Below, one piece after another: positions 18,962 to 27,413 of a DNA stretch of 64,000 nt. The DNA is taken from NCBI GenBank assembly GCA_963831705.1, contig CAWHRE010000007.1:1-64000 (forward strand). The letters run 5' to 3'. The DNA is from DASQPR01 sp963831705 (GTDB taxonomy: Bacteria; Actinomycetota; Actinomycetes; Mycobacteriales; Micromonosporaceae). The notes beneath the pieces were generated by a model. It was given only the letters and a program-made list of their open reading frames with translations, was not told the origin of the DNA and did not search any database. The stretch's first letter is position 1. The number at the start of each line of letters is the position of its first letter. The translations under genes were made by a program, and so were the position numbers.

Positions 18962-19097
18962 CAGCGGACTTCTTCCGCTGACCATCGGATCAGAACCTCT
19001 ACGGCTCCTGATGGTTCTGCTCCACCGGTGACCGCCTAGCGGTCACGCATCAAGAAGAGGCGCGGGGTCGGTACCGCCATAGGGCTGCCGACCCCGC
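18962..19097. repeat. Four consecutive perfect hairpins
   Basis: In 136 bases there are four stems: CAGCGGA/TCCGCTG (18962-18968 with 18974-18980), CAGAACC/GGTTCTG (18991-18997 with 19013-19019), GTGACCGC/GCGGTCAC (19028-19035 with 19039-19046) and GCGGGGTCGG/CCGACCCCGC (19062-19071 with 19088-19097). The last could be a terminator. The cluster may also be a recognition site for transfer or replication proteins. No gene lies in 18907-19199. Confidence 0.6.
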
Positions 19098-19199
19098 CTG
19101 CCCTCATGTCTGACGGACCTAGTGGGTGCGGCATCGGCTCCTGACCTACCGAACCCTCCGTCAAACCATCCATTCCCCACGATTCCCTGGGAGGACGTT

Positions 19200-19511
19200 G
19201 TGGCTCATTCTAGCCGCACGAGCAACCGTAGTGGTAGCCGCCGGCCGTCTGGCACGGTCACGGTCATCGAGGCGCGTGTTCATCGTTCTACTGCCCGTAA
19301 CGCCCGGGTCGGCGCCTTCCTCGCGACGGTGTTCGGCTCGCTGTTCTGCGCGGTGCTGTTCCGTCAGTGGCTGACCCCGATCCCGGCGCTGTTTGCCGGT
19401 GTCGCGATCGGCGCACTGTGCGGCGTCACCGTGTGGGCTGCGATTCGGGTGTGGCCGTTTGTGCGGCTGCTGTGGTGGTGGACCGGCGAACTCCTCGCCG
19501 CTGTCCGCTGA
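19200..19511 (+). CDS. Small membrane protein of the transfer module (103 aa)
   Basis: GTG 19200 follows GGGAGGACGTT, a strong ribosome site, so I prefer it over the longer frame from 19122. The first ~45 residues are basic and Ser/Thr-rich (SSRTSNRSGSRRPSGTVTVI). Two membrane helices follow (VGAFLATVFGSLFCAVLF and IPALFAGVAIGALCGVTVWA) and then a Trp-rich segment (FVRLLWWWTGELL). Spread-type (Spd) proteins of AICEs look like this. It is followed at once by another membrane-associated gene and then TraSA. Confidence 0.65.
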   Translation: MAHSSRTSNRSGSRRPSGTVTVIEARVHRSTARNARVGAFLATVFGSLFCAVLFRQWLTPIPALFAGVAIGALCGVTVWAAIRVWPFVRLLWWWTGELLAAVR

Positions 19512-19525
19512 TCCTGTACAGCTGG

Positions 19526-20175
19526 GTGCTCCTCAACCGGGCACCGCTCGCTGTGATCATCGCTATTGCCGCGTCCCTCGCGGTGGCGTTCGTGTTTCCA
19601 CGCGTACGCCGTGTCACGGCGTCGGTGGCCTGGTGTTTCATCGTCCGGCACCGGCTGCGGACGTGTTTTAGCCAGTTCATCGTCGCCAACCAGTCCGGCA
19701 GCCTGCCGTGGATCTTCGTCGCGAAACCTACTCCGGTGGGTGAGCGAGTGTGGATCTACCTGCGGCCCGGGCTGTCTCCATCCGACCTGCAGTCGCGGTT
19801 GGAGAAGATCGCGGTGGCGTGTCATGCCTCCGCTGTCCTGATCGAACGCGCTTCAGCCCGTACCGCCGGGTTCCTGCGCGTCGATATCAAACGCCGCGAA
19901 GTCCTCGGCGGCCTGGTCGGCTCACCGCTGTCCGGCGAGGACATCGACCACCCGCTGACCACAACCGATCTGCCGGTCAGTGGATACATCGACTGACGTC
20001 GACGACTACGTGGTGTTCGGGCGGCCCGGCCCTGGATGCCGACACACCGGTATCGCCGGCACCCGTACCGACGCCGTTGCCGGCGACACGTGACGTGCGG
20101 CCGATGGCGAAGCCACGTCAAGGTTCCGGCCGGCCTGATCAACGGCCCGGTGAAGACCTCACCGACTACATCTAA
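19526..20175 (+). CDS. Membrane-associated protein upstream of TraSA (frameshifted, about 216 aa)
   Basis: The frame opens with VLLNRAPLAVIIAIAASLAV, a membrane helix, then a soluble part with GSLPWIFVAKPTPVGERVWI, RPGLSPSDLQSRLEKIAVAC and VDIKRREVLGGLVGSPLSGE. An indel near 20000-20030 shifts the frame; corrected, it ends in a Pro-rich tail and LTDYI with TAA 20175. The GTG start is weakly supported and could be slightly upstream. The middle part is like the N-terminal domain that precedes the motor in FtsK-type transfer proteins, so it may work with TraSA in DNA transfer at mycelial tips. Confidence 0.65.
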
Positions 20176-20259
20176 CTCAACCACCTGGTACGAGACCCGG
20201 CTCCGATTCCGGCTTCGGGTCTCGACCAACCACCCGATTACAAGATGGGAGGCCCGATC

Positions 20260-21120
20260 GTGGCCAGTTTCACGCCCTCTCCGGGCACATCCCACAGCCG
20301 TGGTCGCGACACTGCGCCCCGGATACGGGGTCTGTCGATGTTCGATCCGCTGTTCATCGGTATCGACGAGTTCGGCCAACGCGTCGACCTGGACCTCGTC
20401 TACCGCAACATCTTGGCCGGAGGCGAACCCGGAGGCGGCAAAATCCGGCCTCCTCAACGGGATCGTCGCCCACGGCGCCCTGTCGCTGGACTGCCAGCTC
20501 GTGCTCCTGGACGGCAAACTCGTCGAGCTGGGCATGTGGCGCCACGTCGCGGACGTGTTCGTCGGACCCGACCTCGCCGAGGCGGTCAAGGTGCTCAAGC
20601 GGCTGCAAGCCGAGATGGACCGCCGCTACGCCTGGCTCCTGAAGCAACAACCTCCGCAAAGTCAGCCGCGAGATCGGCTGGACGATCATCCTGGTCGTCA
20701 TCGACGAAATCGCCCTGTTCTCGCGCCACCCTCGGCACCAAGCAGCAGCAGGACGAGTTCAACGCCCTCCTCCGCGACCTGGTCGCCCGGGGCCGTGCCT
20801 GCGGGATCCCGGTCGTGGCCGCAACCCAGCGGCCGTCGTTCGACATCATCCCCACCGTCGCTGCGGGATCTGTTCGGCTACCGGGCGGCGTTCCGGTGCA
20901 CCACCACCAACAGCTCCAACATCGTGTTGGGCCAAGGCTGGGCCGAACAAGGCTACTCAGCCAACGACATCTCACCCGCTCAACCAAGGCGAAGCGTTGC
21001 TGCTCGCCGAGGGCGGGATTCCCGAAGCGGATCAAGGTCGGCTACCTGTCCGACCGCGACATTCTCTCGATCGCCGCCCGCGCCGCCCGACTGCGCAACA
21101 TCGGGCCTACGGCCACCTAA
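20260..21120 (+). CDS. traSA: TraSA-like FtsK/SpoIIIE DNA translocase (frameshifted)
   Basis: GTG 20260 follows GGGAGG. The Walker A region ILAGGEPGGGK(S)G is at about residue 53-62 (an indel near 20445 disturbs it), followed by LDCQLVLLDGKLVELGMW. Walker B IILVVIDEIALF is at about 147, and VVAATQRPS, LRDLFGYRAAFRC and LSDRDILSIAARAARLR complete the motor. At about 285 residues it matches pSAM2-type TraSA, a hexameric translocase that moves double-stranded DNA between hyphae. At least five indels are present (near 20445, 20650, 20735, 20865 and 20985). It lies directly after the membrane protein gene and starts the run of small element genes. Confidence 0.85.
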   Translation: MASFTPSPGTSHSRGRDTAPRIRGLSMFDPLFIGIDEFGQRVDLDLVYRNILAGGEPGGGKIRPPQRDRRPRRPVAGLPARAPGRQTRRAGHVAPRRGRVRRTRPRRGGQGAQAAASRDGPPLRLAPEATTSAKSAARSAGRSSWSSSTKSPCSRATLGTKQQQDEFNALLRDLVARGRACGIPVVAATQRPSFDIIPTVAAGSVRLPGGVPVHHHQQLQHRVGPRLGRTRLLSQRHLTRSTKAKRCCSPRAGFPKRIKVGYLSDRDILSIAARAARLRNIGPTAT

Positions 21121-21228
21121 GACGGCTCGATCCCTTACACCACACCAATTCAATCGAGGCCAGCCCTCACGCCTGCAAGCAAGGCTGACCCCGACCCAAC
21201 CCAACATCCCGAAAGGGGACGTGAGTTC

Positions 21229-21718
21229 ATGCAGTCTACCCAAAAACAGGCAGACCAGACCTGGTCTGACCTGAGCGGCACACCCGCCGCAGTCCTGCGC
21301 CAAGCCGCCCGGTACATCGCCCGGTACGGCTGGACCCAGCACGGCTTCTACCACCACTCGCTGGCAGCCCGACGGCAAGCCGCCGCTGTTCCCCGAGGCA
21401 TGTGTCGCCGGCGCGATCCGCTGCGCCGTGTTCGGCCAGCCCGTGGACAGCATCCTCGACGAAATCATCGACCCGGACCACGACACCAACGCGCCGCTGA
21501 TCATCGGCGCCCAGGTCGCCCTGGCCGACGACATCGACCCGGAATGGCACGTCACCGACGACGACTGCCCCGGCGGCCTGACCTGCGCCCTGGAGGTCAT
21601 CTCCGACTGGAACGACGTCGACGGACGCACCGAAACACAGGTCCTCGAAGCGCTCTACGGCGCTGCCGACGAATGGGACCGCATCCACCCGCAGGGCAAT
21701 GTGGCGGTGACCCGATGA
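21229..21718 (+). CDS. DUF6197-like AICE protein (frameshifted, about 162 aa)
   Basis: ATG 21229 starts MQSTQKQADQTWSDLSGTPA and continues VLRQAARYIARYGWTQHGFY, the opening of small proteins (DUF6197 as I recall it) found in actinomycete elements. Two indels near 21360-21400 break the frame. Corrected, it goes on with CVAGAIRCAVFGQPVDSILD, the acidic stretch DPEWHVTDDDCPGG and WNDVDGRTETQVLEALYGAA. Function unknown. The TGA at 21716-21718 overlaps the next ATG, showing translational coupling. Confidence 0.65.
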
Positions 21719-22005
21719 GCGGTCACAACGTCAAGCCCGCATTGACACCCGAAGCAGCGCGGCGCGATGTCGTGGAGAACGACGCCTACGCCGACTTCGC
21801 CCGCCGGATCATCCACGCCTACAGCAAACGCGTCGCGACCGGCGACATCGAAGCCGTCACCGACCTGGTGAACCTGTCCGAGCAGGTCGATGCCGCGATC
21901 GCCTTCGCGATCGGTGGACTACGCGAGTTCGGCTACTCCTGGGCCGACATCGGCACCCGGCTCGGGATCTCCCGTCAGGCGTGCTCAGCAGCGGTGGGGC
22001 GGTGA
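21715..22005 (+). CDS. Small helix-turn-helix protein (96 aa)
   Basis: ATG 21715 overlaps the preceding stop. The protein is helical. Its C-terminal 25 residues (LREFGYSWADIGTRLGISRQ, then ACSAAVGR) form a clear sigma-region-4-like helix-turn-helix. It could bind DNA as a regulator of the element. Intact frame with TGA at 22003-22005. Exact role unknown. Confidence 0.75.
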   Translation: MSGHNVKPALTPEAARRDVVENDAYADFARRIIHAYSKRVATGDIEAVTDLVNLSEQVDAAIAFAIGGLREFGYSWADIGTRLGISRQACSAAVGR

Positions 22006-22011
22006 CCAGCA

Positions 22012-22499
22012 ATGACGGTCACCGACATCCGGATGCACCGCATCCTCGTCGCCGCACTCGGCATCTACACCCTGGCGAACAGCGACGACGAGTGCGGCGT
22101 GTGCCGCAACCACCACACCATCACCGTGTTCGACCCGGCCAACGTTGACGGCATCGCCGCCGACCCGGGCGCTCACCGGCTGCGGGTCGAGTGCCCGCGC
22201 TGCCGGCCCTCGCACTGGGACACCGGACACGGCATCCCCGTGATCACCGACCTCGGACCCGGCACCGACGTGTGCTCGACCGGTCCGTTGGTGATCGTCA
22301 CCCAACCCGACCACGACAGTGTCCTGGTCTGCGCTCCCGACGCCGACTGCCTCGGCTGTGTCGGGACCGGCGGGATTCCGCTCTACCGCGACGGACTCGA
22401 AACCGCCCTCACCGGGCGGCGCTGCCCGGATCTCCACGATGCCGTGCCCGCTGTGCCGGGCCGACACTCTATCGGCAGTGGCAGGGGTGGCGGCCGTGA
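22012..22499 (+). CDS. Zinc-ribbon AICE protein (frameshift near its end, about 160 aa)
   Basis: ATG 22012 begins 7 bases after the previous stop. Cys pairs are visible as CGVCRNHH, CPRCRPSHW and CLGCVGTGG, and after an indel near 22425 a last pair in MPCPLCRADTLSAV. This suggests two zinc ribbons. The corrected frame ends at TGA 22497-22499, which overlaps the GTG of the next gene. Such Cys-rich proteins recur in pSAM2-like elements. No function is known to me. Confidence 0.6.
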
Positions 22500-22877
22500 C
22501 CTATCTCGCCCGCTTCTACGACCCCACCGGACAGCCGCTTCGGGATCCCGACGTTCCCGTACTTCTCCGCCCCGGACGGCTACGCCACCGTGCGGCAACT
22601 CCGCGCCGACGGGCTACGCCCCGGCGGTCAACCCGTCGCCGCACAGATCCTGTGGCGCAAAGGCAACCGGGTTGCCTACCTCTACCAGCGCACCTTGGCG
22701 CTACCGAAACGCACCGCCACCCCCGCCCAACGAGAGGCGATCGCGAAAGCGTTGCGTGCCCGCCGCACCTGCCCGACCTGCGGCCGTGGTGCGGGACTAC
22801 TACATCCCTCGCCGCTACGGCGAGTGCTTCGACTGCCACCACAACCCCAACCCATCCGCACCGGAGGTGCATCGTGA
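22496..22877 (+). CDS. RRQRL-motif-like zinc-binding protein (frameshifted, about 126 aa)
   Basis: GTG 22496 overlaps the stop before it. It reads VTYLARFYDPTGQPL, then IPTFPYFSAPDGYATVRQLR, GLRPGGQPVAAQILWRKGNR, VAYLYQRTLALPKRTATPAQ and a zinc knuckle (RRTCPTCGR, RRYGECFDCHHNP). This matches the RRQRL zinc-binding proteins of actinomycete elements, although the name-giving motif reads TVRQLR here. Two indels (near 22545 and 22787) are needed. Its TGA (22875-22877) overlaps the next GTG. Confidence 0.65.
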
Positions 22878-23159
22878 ACCGCAAACTTGCCAAGGTGCTG
22901 CCCTACCGGCTGCGCCACCCCTACCTGCGCGCGGTCCCGGATCACCGCGATCCAGTGCCTGTACTGCCACCAGTGGCTCAAACCCCGCTACCTGCGGTTC
23001 CCGGCCTGCGTCTGCCGACGCTGTGAGAAGGCCGGCGCCAACCAAACCTGGAAACCATCCGCCGCACATCTCGAGCGCGCCCATGCGCTGGCAGCTCGTG
23101 AGCAAGCGATCCGTAACGCCGGTCGCCGCCGTGACGACGTCACCCTGGCCGGCCGCTGA
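22874..23159 (+). CDS. Small Cys-rich protein (frameshift, about 95 aa)
   Basis: GTG 22874 follows GGAGG (CCGGAGGTGCATC). The protein reads MNRKLAKVLPYRLRHPYLRA, then ITAIQCLYCHQWLKPRYLRF and PACVCRRCEKAGANQTWKPS, a four-Cys zinc ribbon, and an Arg-rich tail. One extra base near 22940 shifts the frame. It ends in TGATG, sharing bases with the next start. No known function; it belongs to the tightly coupled gene run of the element. Confidence 0.6.
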
Positions 23160-23851
23160 TGGCCACCGAAACCGCCGCGCCGGGTCGCGGCGAATCCATC
23201 GTCCAGGTCCTCATCATGATGGCCGTCGCCGGCATGGCCGGAGCAGCATCCTTCACGCACGTCCACGACTGGACCATGCACAACTCACCCGCCGGGACCG
23301 GTAGCTGGTTCGGCTGGGCCAACGCCATGGTGAGCGAACTCATTCCACTCGCCGCCGGACTGGAAGCTCGCCGCCGGATCCGGCTGTTCGGGCACGCCGG
23401 AAAGTACCCGATCGCGCTGATCGTCGGCGCCGTCGCGCTGTCGCTGACCGGTCAGTTCGCCGAGGCGAAACCGTCGGCATCCGGATGGCTCATTGCAGCC
23501 GTCCCCGCCCTGGGCTTCCTCGCCCTGGTCAAACTCGTCTTGTCGAGTCCGTCCGCACCGGCCAATGAGCCGGAACCTGCATCCGATTCCGCAGGCTGCG
23601 CACTCCGGACCGTCCGGCGCCGTCATCGGCGATCGTTCCGGCGGTCGTCATCGACCCGATCCCGGCCAACCTGCTCGCCTCGGCCCGGTTCGCGGCCACC
23701 AACCACGCCCAGCACAACGGCCAACCCATCACGCCGGCCGAACTCGCCGCCCGCCTGTCCGTCCCGGACACCACCGCGGCCAACCTGCTGCGCCACCTCG
23801 ACGCCGACACCGTGCCGGCAACCCCGGCCGTCATCAACGGCCACGACCTAA
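23159..23851 (+). CDS. DUF2637 membrane protein (SpdB-like; C-terminal frame disturbed)
   Basis: ATG 23159 overlaps the stop before it. Four hydrophobic helices are seen (VLIMMAVAGMAGAASFTHVH, SWFGWANAMVSELIPLAAGL, YPIALIVGAVALSLTGQFAE, WLIAAVPALGFLALVKLVL), the DUF2637 layout of actinomycete transfer proteins. After an indel near 23585 the tail reads VVIDPIPANLLASARFAATN and a helix-turn-helix-like PAELAARLSVPDTTAANLLR, ending near 23851. DUF2637 proteins are thought to help spread transferred DNA through the mycelium. The exact stop is uncertain because of indels. Confidence 0.7.
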   Translation: MATETAAPGRGESIVQVLIMMAVAGMAGAASFTHVHDWTMHNSPAGTGSWFGWANAMVSELIPLAAGLEARRRIRLFGHAGKYPIALIVGAVALSLTGQFAEAKPSASGWLIAAVPALGFLALVKLVLSSPSAPANEPEPASDSAGCALRTVRRRHRRSFRRSSSTRSRPTCSPRPGSRPPTTPSTTANPSRRPNSPPACPSRTPPRPTCCATSTPTPCRQPRPSSTATT

Positions 23852-23865
23852 CCGGTCGGTGTGCG

Positions 23866-24188
23866 ATGACGATCTACCTCGTCGACGAACACCACCTCGT
23901 GCACACCTGCCCGGCCGACCCGGCCGAGCCGCACTCCGTCGACATCCGCCGCACCGTCCTGGCGGTCACGCCCGGGCGGGCCGTGCAAGACACCGGTCAC
24001 GTTCCGGTTCAACGACACCGAATACACGGTGCCGTGCAAGAAACGGCTACCCGCCGACCGGCAATGCCCGGCCTGCGCCAACATCGTCTGGATCCATCAG
24101 ACGACCGTCACCGACCTGGGCTACCAAGGCCCCGCCAACCACCCCAACCTCCTGGCCCACGCTGGCCACGATGACGGACGTGGCATGA
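23866..24188 (+). CDS. Small zinc-ribbon AICE protein (frameshift, about 107 aa)
   Basis: ATG 23866 begins MTIYLVDEHHLVHTCPADPA, then EPHSVDIRRTVLAV, and after an indel near 23985 continues FRFNDTEYTVPCKKRLPADR and QCPACANIVWIHQTTV. CKKRLPADRQCPAC is a zinc-ribbon-like Cys pattern. The corrected frame ends at TGA 24186-24188, overlapping the ATG of repSA. Function unknown. Confidence 0.55.
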
Positions 24189-25857
24189 CCAGCTCGACGG
24201 TGAGCATCACCCCCGGCACCCAGGTTCCGGGGGCGGTGTCCCTCGCCGAGACACCCCACCACCCCGACTTCCAATCCCGAGCGGTCCGCGACGCCTTCGC
24301 CCGCGCCACCCGACCGGACTACTTCGGCTGGCTCGCCACGTCCGCGCCGCCGCCGGCTGCACCCGACCCGATCCGGCTGTCCGGCGACCTCCTCACCGTC
24401 GACGGCACGCACCGGCCGAGCTCCTCGACTCGGTCGTCGACGTCGGAGATGCCGGACGGGGCGATCTACAAGCCGTGCGGCAACCGCCGAGCCTCGGTCT
24501 GCCCGTCCTGCTCCACGACGTACCAGTACGACGCCTACCAGCTCCTGCGCGCCGGACTCGTCGGCGGCAAAGGCGTCCCCGACGACTGTCAACGAGCACC
24601 CGACAGTGTTCGCCACCTTCACCGCCCCCTCGTTCGGCGTCGTGCACACCCGGGTCGTCAAGCGGCACACCTGCCGCGACCGGAAACGGTGCGACTGCCG
24701 CGCCGAACCCTGCCACGCCCGCCGCGCCACCGACCCCACCGCCGGCCTCTGCCCGCACGGGCAGCCGCCGTGTGCTTCGCCCGCCACGAGACCGGCGACC
24801 CGCGCATCGGGCAGCCGTTCTGCCTGGACTGCTACGACCACGACGCACCACGTCGTGTGGAACCTGTTCTCCGGCGAACTGTGGCACCGCACCAAACAAG
24901 CCATCGAACGCCACCTCGGCCGGATCGCGAAACAGCCGCGGCCTCGGCATCGTCATCCACCTCCCCGACGGCAAGCGCCGGACGCTGTCGCCGGTACGGA
25001 TCTCGCACGGCAAGGTCGGCGAGATGCAGGCACGCGGCGCCGTGCACTTCCACGCCCTGCTGCGCCTCGACGGCATCGACCCCGCACGACCCGGACGCCG
25101 TCGTGCCGCCACCGGCCGGGATCGACCATCGACGACGTCAAGACCGCGATCCGCGCCGCTGTCGCCCAGGTCGCCTTCACCACCCCGACCCATCCCGGCG
25201 ACCGGACAGGCGTGGCCGATCGCCTGGGGCGACCAAGGTCGACATCCAGGACATCGACTATCACGGCACCGGCGAGATCACCGACCGGTCCGCCGCCGGC
25301 TACCTCGCCAAGTACGCCACCAAAGTCCACCGAGGCCACCGGGCACACCTCGACCCGGATCACCCGCGACAACTACGCACACCTTCGCCGACGACCACAC
25401 CCACATCGCCCGGCTCATCGACGCCTGCTGGCGACTCGTCACGCAACCCCACACCGCTGCACCGCGACGCGGAGGAGAATCCGTTCCTACGGCTGGAGAA
25501 CTGGGCCCACATGCTCGGCTTCGGCGGCCACTTCCTCACCAAAGCACCCCGCTACTCCGCCACCTTCGGCGCACTGCGCGCCGCCCGCGACCACCTACCG
25601 ACGCGACCACGACCGGCTCACCCACGAGCCAGCAGTCGACGCGTCCACTTCACCGGCCGACCAGGCGGCCGACGACGCCGACACCATCCTCGTCGTCGGA
25701 CAACTCACCTACACCGGCACCGGCTGGCACACCATCGGCGACGCACTCCTCGCCAACACCGCCGCCGCCAAAGCCCGCGAATACGCCACGCATCGCCCGC
25801 GAAGAACCCACCCAGCTCCACCTCCCCGCCGCCAGCATCCAGCTGGTCGCGGCATGA
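24185..25857 (+). CDS. repSA: RepSA-like replication initiator (heavily frameshifted)
   Basis: ATG 24185 overlaps the previous stop. A zinc-finger-like Cys segment (IYKPCGNRRASVCPSCSTTY) is followed by FATFTAPSFGVVHTRVVK, LFSGELWHRTKQAIERHL and GAVHFHALLRLDG, whose HFH is the metal-binding motif of rolling-circle initiators (about residue 288). GYLAKYATK (about 372) carries the expected catalytic Tyr. The tail (ENWAHMLGFGGHFLTKAPRY, then YSATFGALR) is typical of pSAM2 RepSA. Eight or more indels cross it; no single frame is longer than a few hundred bases. The protein would nick the element origin and start rolling-circle replication. About 555 residues. Confidence 0.8.
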
Positions 25858-25884
25858 CCCGCCTACCCGGAAGGAACCGCCGCC

Positions 25885-26096
25885 ATGAGCAACACCCTGC
25901 TCACACCGAAGTGGTACTCGCCGGCCGAGGTCGCCGATCCTGCTCGGCTTCGGCCTGTCCAAAGTCAAGATGCTCATCGCCACCCGCGAACTGCGCTCGA
26001 TCAAGGACGGCAAGTACCGCCGCATCCTGCCCGAATGGGTCGACGAGTACATCGCCGACCCGCGTCCAGCAAGCAGACCTCGACGAGGTGGCCTGA
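25885..26096 (+). CDS. xis: Excisionase (Xis) with helix-turn-helix (frameshifted)
   Basis: ATG 25885 follows GGAAGGAACC. It reads MSNTLLTPKWYSPAEVA, and after an indel near 25937 LLGFGLSKVKMLIATRELRS, IKDGKYRRILPEWVDEYIAD, then a short tail ending LDEVA with TGA 26094-26096. This is the MerR-like winged helix of small excisionases that directs the integrase to excision. Its stop overlaps the int start (TGATG), the standard xis-int order in this element class. Confidence 0.75.
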
Positions 26097-27325
26097 TGAC
26101 CGCCAAACGACGCGCCAACGGCGAAGGCTCGATCTTCCCGTACCGCAACGGCTACGCCGCCTACGTCTGGGTCGACAAACCCGACGGCAAGCGTGGACCG
26201 CAAGTACGTCTACGGCCAGACCCGCGACGACGTCCACGACAAGTGGATCAAGCTGCAGAGTCGGGCGGCCAGCAGGTCCCGTTGCGACGAAGGTGCCGAC
26301 CGTCGGCGACTACCTGGCGTACTGGCTACGCGAGGTCGTTGAGCCGAATCTGTCGCCCGCTACGTGGGCGACGTACGACTATGTCTCACGCTGCTACCTG
26401 ATCCCAGGGCTCGGCAAAAAGCGTCTCGACCGTCTGCAGACACGCGACGTGCAGATCTGGCTCAACGAGGTCGGTCGCACGTGCCAGTGCTGCGCGCAAG
26501 GCAAGGATGCCAAACGGCTTCCCGCCAAGAGACGATGCTGCGCGGTCGCGTCGGTGCTGCCGCGAGCTCCCGTCGCCGCACGACGCTCGACCATATTCGC
26601 CGCGTGCTTCGAGCGGCACTCTCGCAAGCGATCCTCGACGGCTACGTCACCGTCAACGTCGCCAAATCGGTTCGTGCTGCCGGCGATTCGTACGCACAAG
26701 CGCAAAGCCTGGACCAGTGAGGAGGCGCGCCAGTTCCTCGAATCAGCGCGTGCGGATGCGGATCCGCTCTACGCCGCGTACGTCCTGATCCTTGACCCTC
26801 GGACTTCGGAAGGGCGAACTACTCGGCCTCGGTTGGGATGATGTTGATCTGGAAGCCGGAACCGTGACGATCGACTGGCAGATCCAACGAGTCACGAAGG
26901 TCCGGGGCATCGAACGACGCCGTACCAAGACGGCCGCGTCGGATGCGATGCTGCCGTTGCCAGCGATCTGCGTGGTGGCGCTTAAGGCGCATCAAGAATT
27001 GCAAGCGATCGCGAAGACAGCGGCCGGTGACGCGTGGCAGGACAACAGTCTTGTGGTGACGACCAGGTACGGCACGCCGATCGAGCCGCGCAACTTTCTG
27101 GCATTCTGGCAGCAGCGCTGTGATCGAGCTGGTCTGCGGTACATCACCGTGCACGATGCGCGGCGAACCTGCGGGTCTCTGCTCGCCGATCTGGACGTAC
27201 ACCCGCGCGTGGCGATGCAGATTCTTCGTCACGCCAACTTCAAGATCACGATGGAGATCTACACCCAGGTCACTGACCAGCAGACCCGGGACGCATTGAA
27301 GCGTCTCGGTGAGAGCCTCGGCTAA
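26096..27325 (+). CDS. int: Tyrosine recombinase integrase (frameshifted)
   Basis: ATG 26096 overlaps xis. The N-terminus (RRANGEGSIFPYRNGYAAYV) is the AP2-like arm-binding part. VGDYLAYWLREVVEPNLSPA is the SAM-like core-binding domain, with an unusual Cys-rich insert (CQCCAQGKDAKRLPAKRRCC) also seen in actinomycete integrases. Catalytic residues are visible: Arg in GLRKGELLGL (about 236), HDARRT (about 355), and Tyr in EIYTQV (about 386). Indels near 26200, 26265, 26545, 26680 and 26800 split the gene. It would recombine the tRNA attB with attP. It lies 2 kb from attR with two cargo units in between. Confidence 0.85.
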
Positions 27326-27413
27326 TCGTCGGTCGCTTTCTCCCCCGGCCATAGCAGGCGGTCTCTGACCGACCGACATAATCGAGCTGTTGCCCGCCCG
27401 ACCACGCTCGCCT

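Noticed and set aside
18962..19097. CRISPR array
   Set aside because: The four stem-loops have different sequences and no constant repeat or spacer length; I saw no CRISPR elsewhere in the window.
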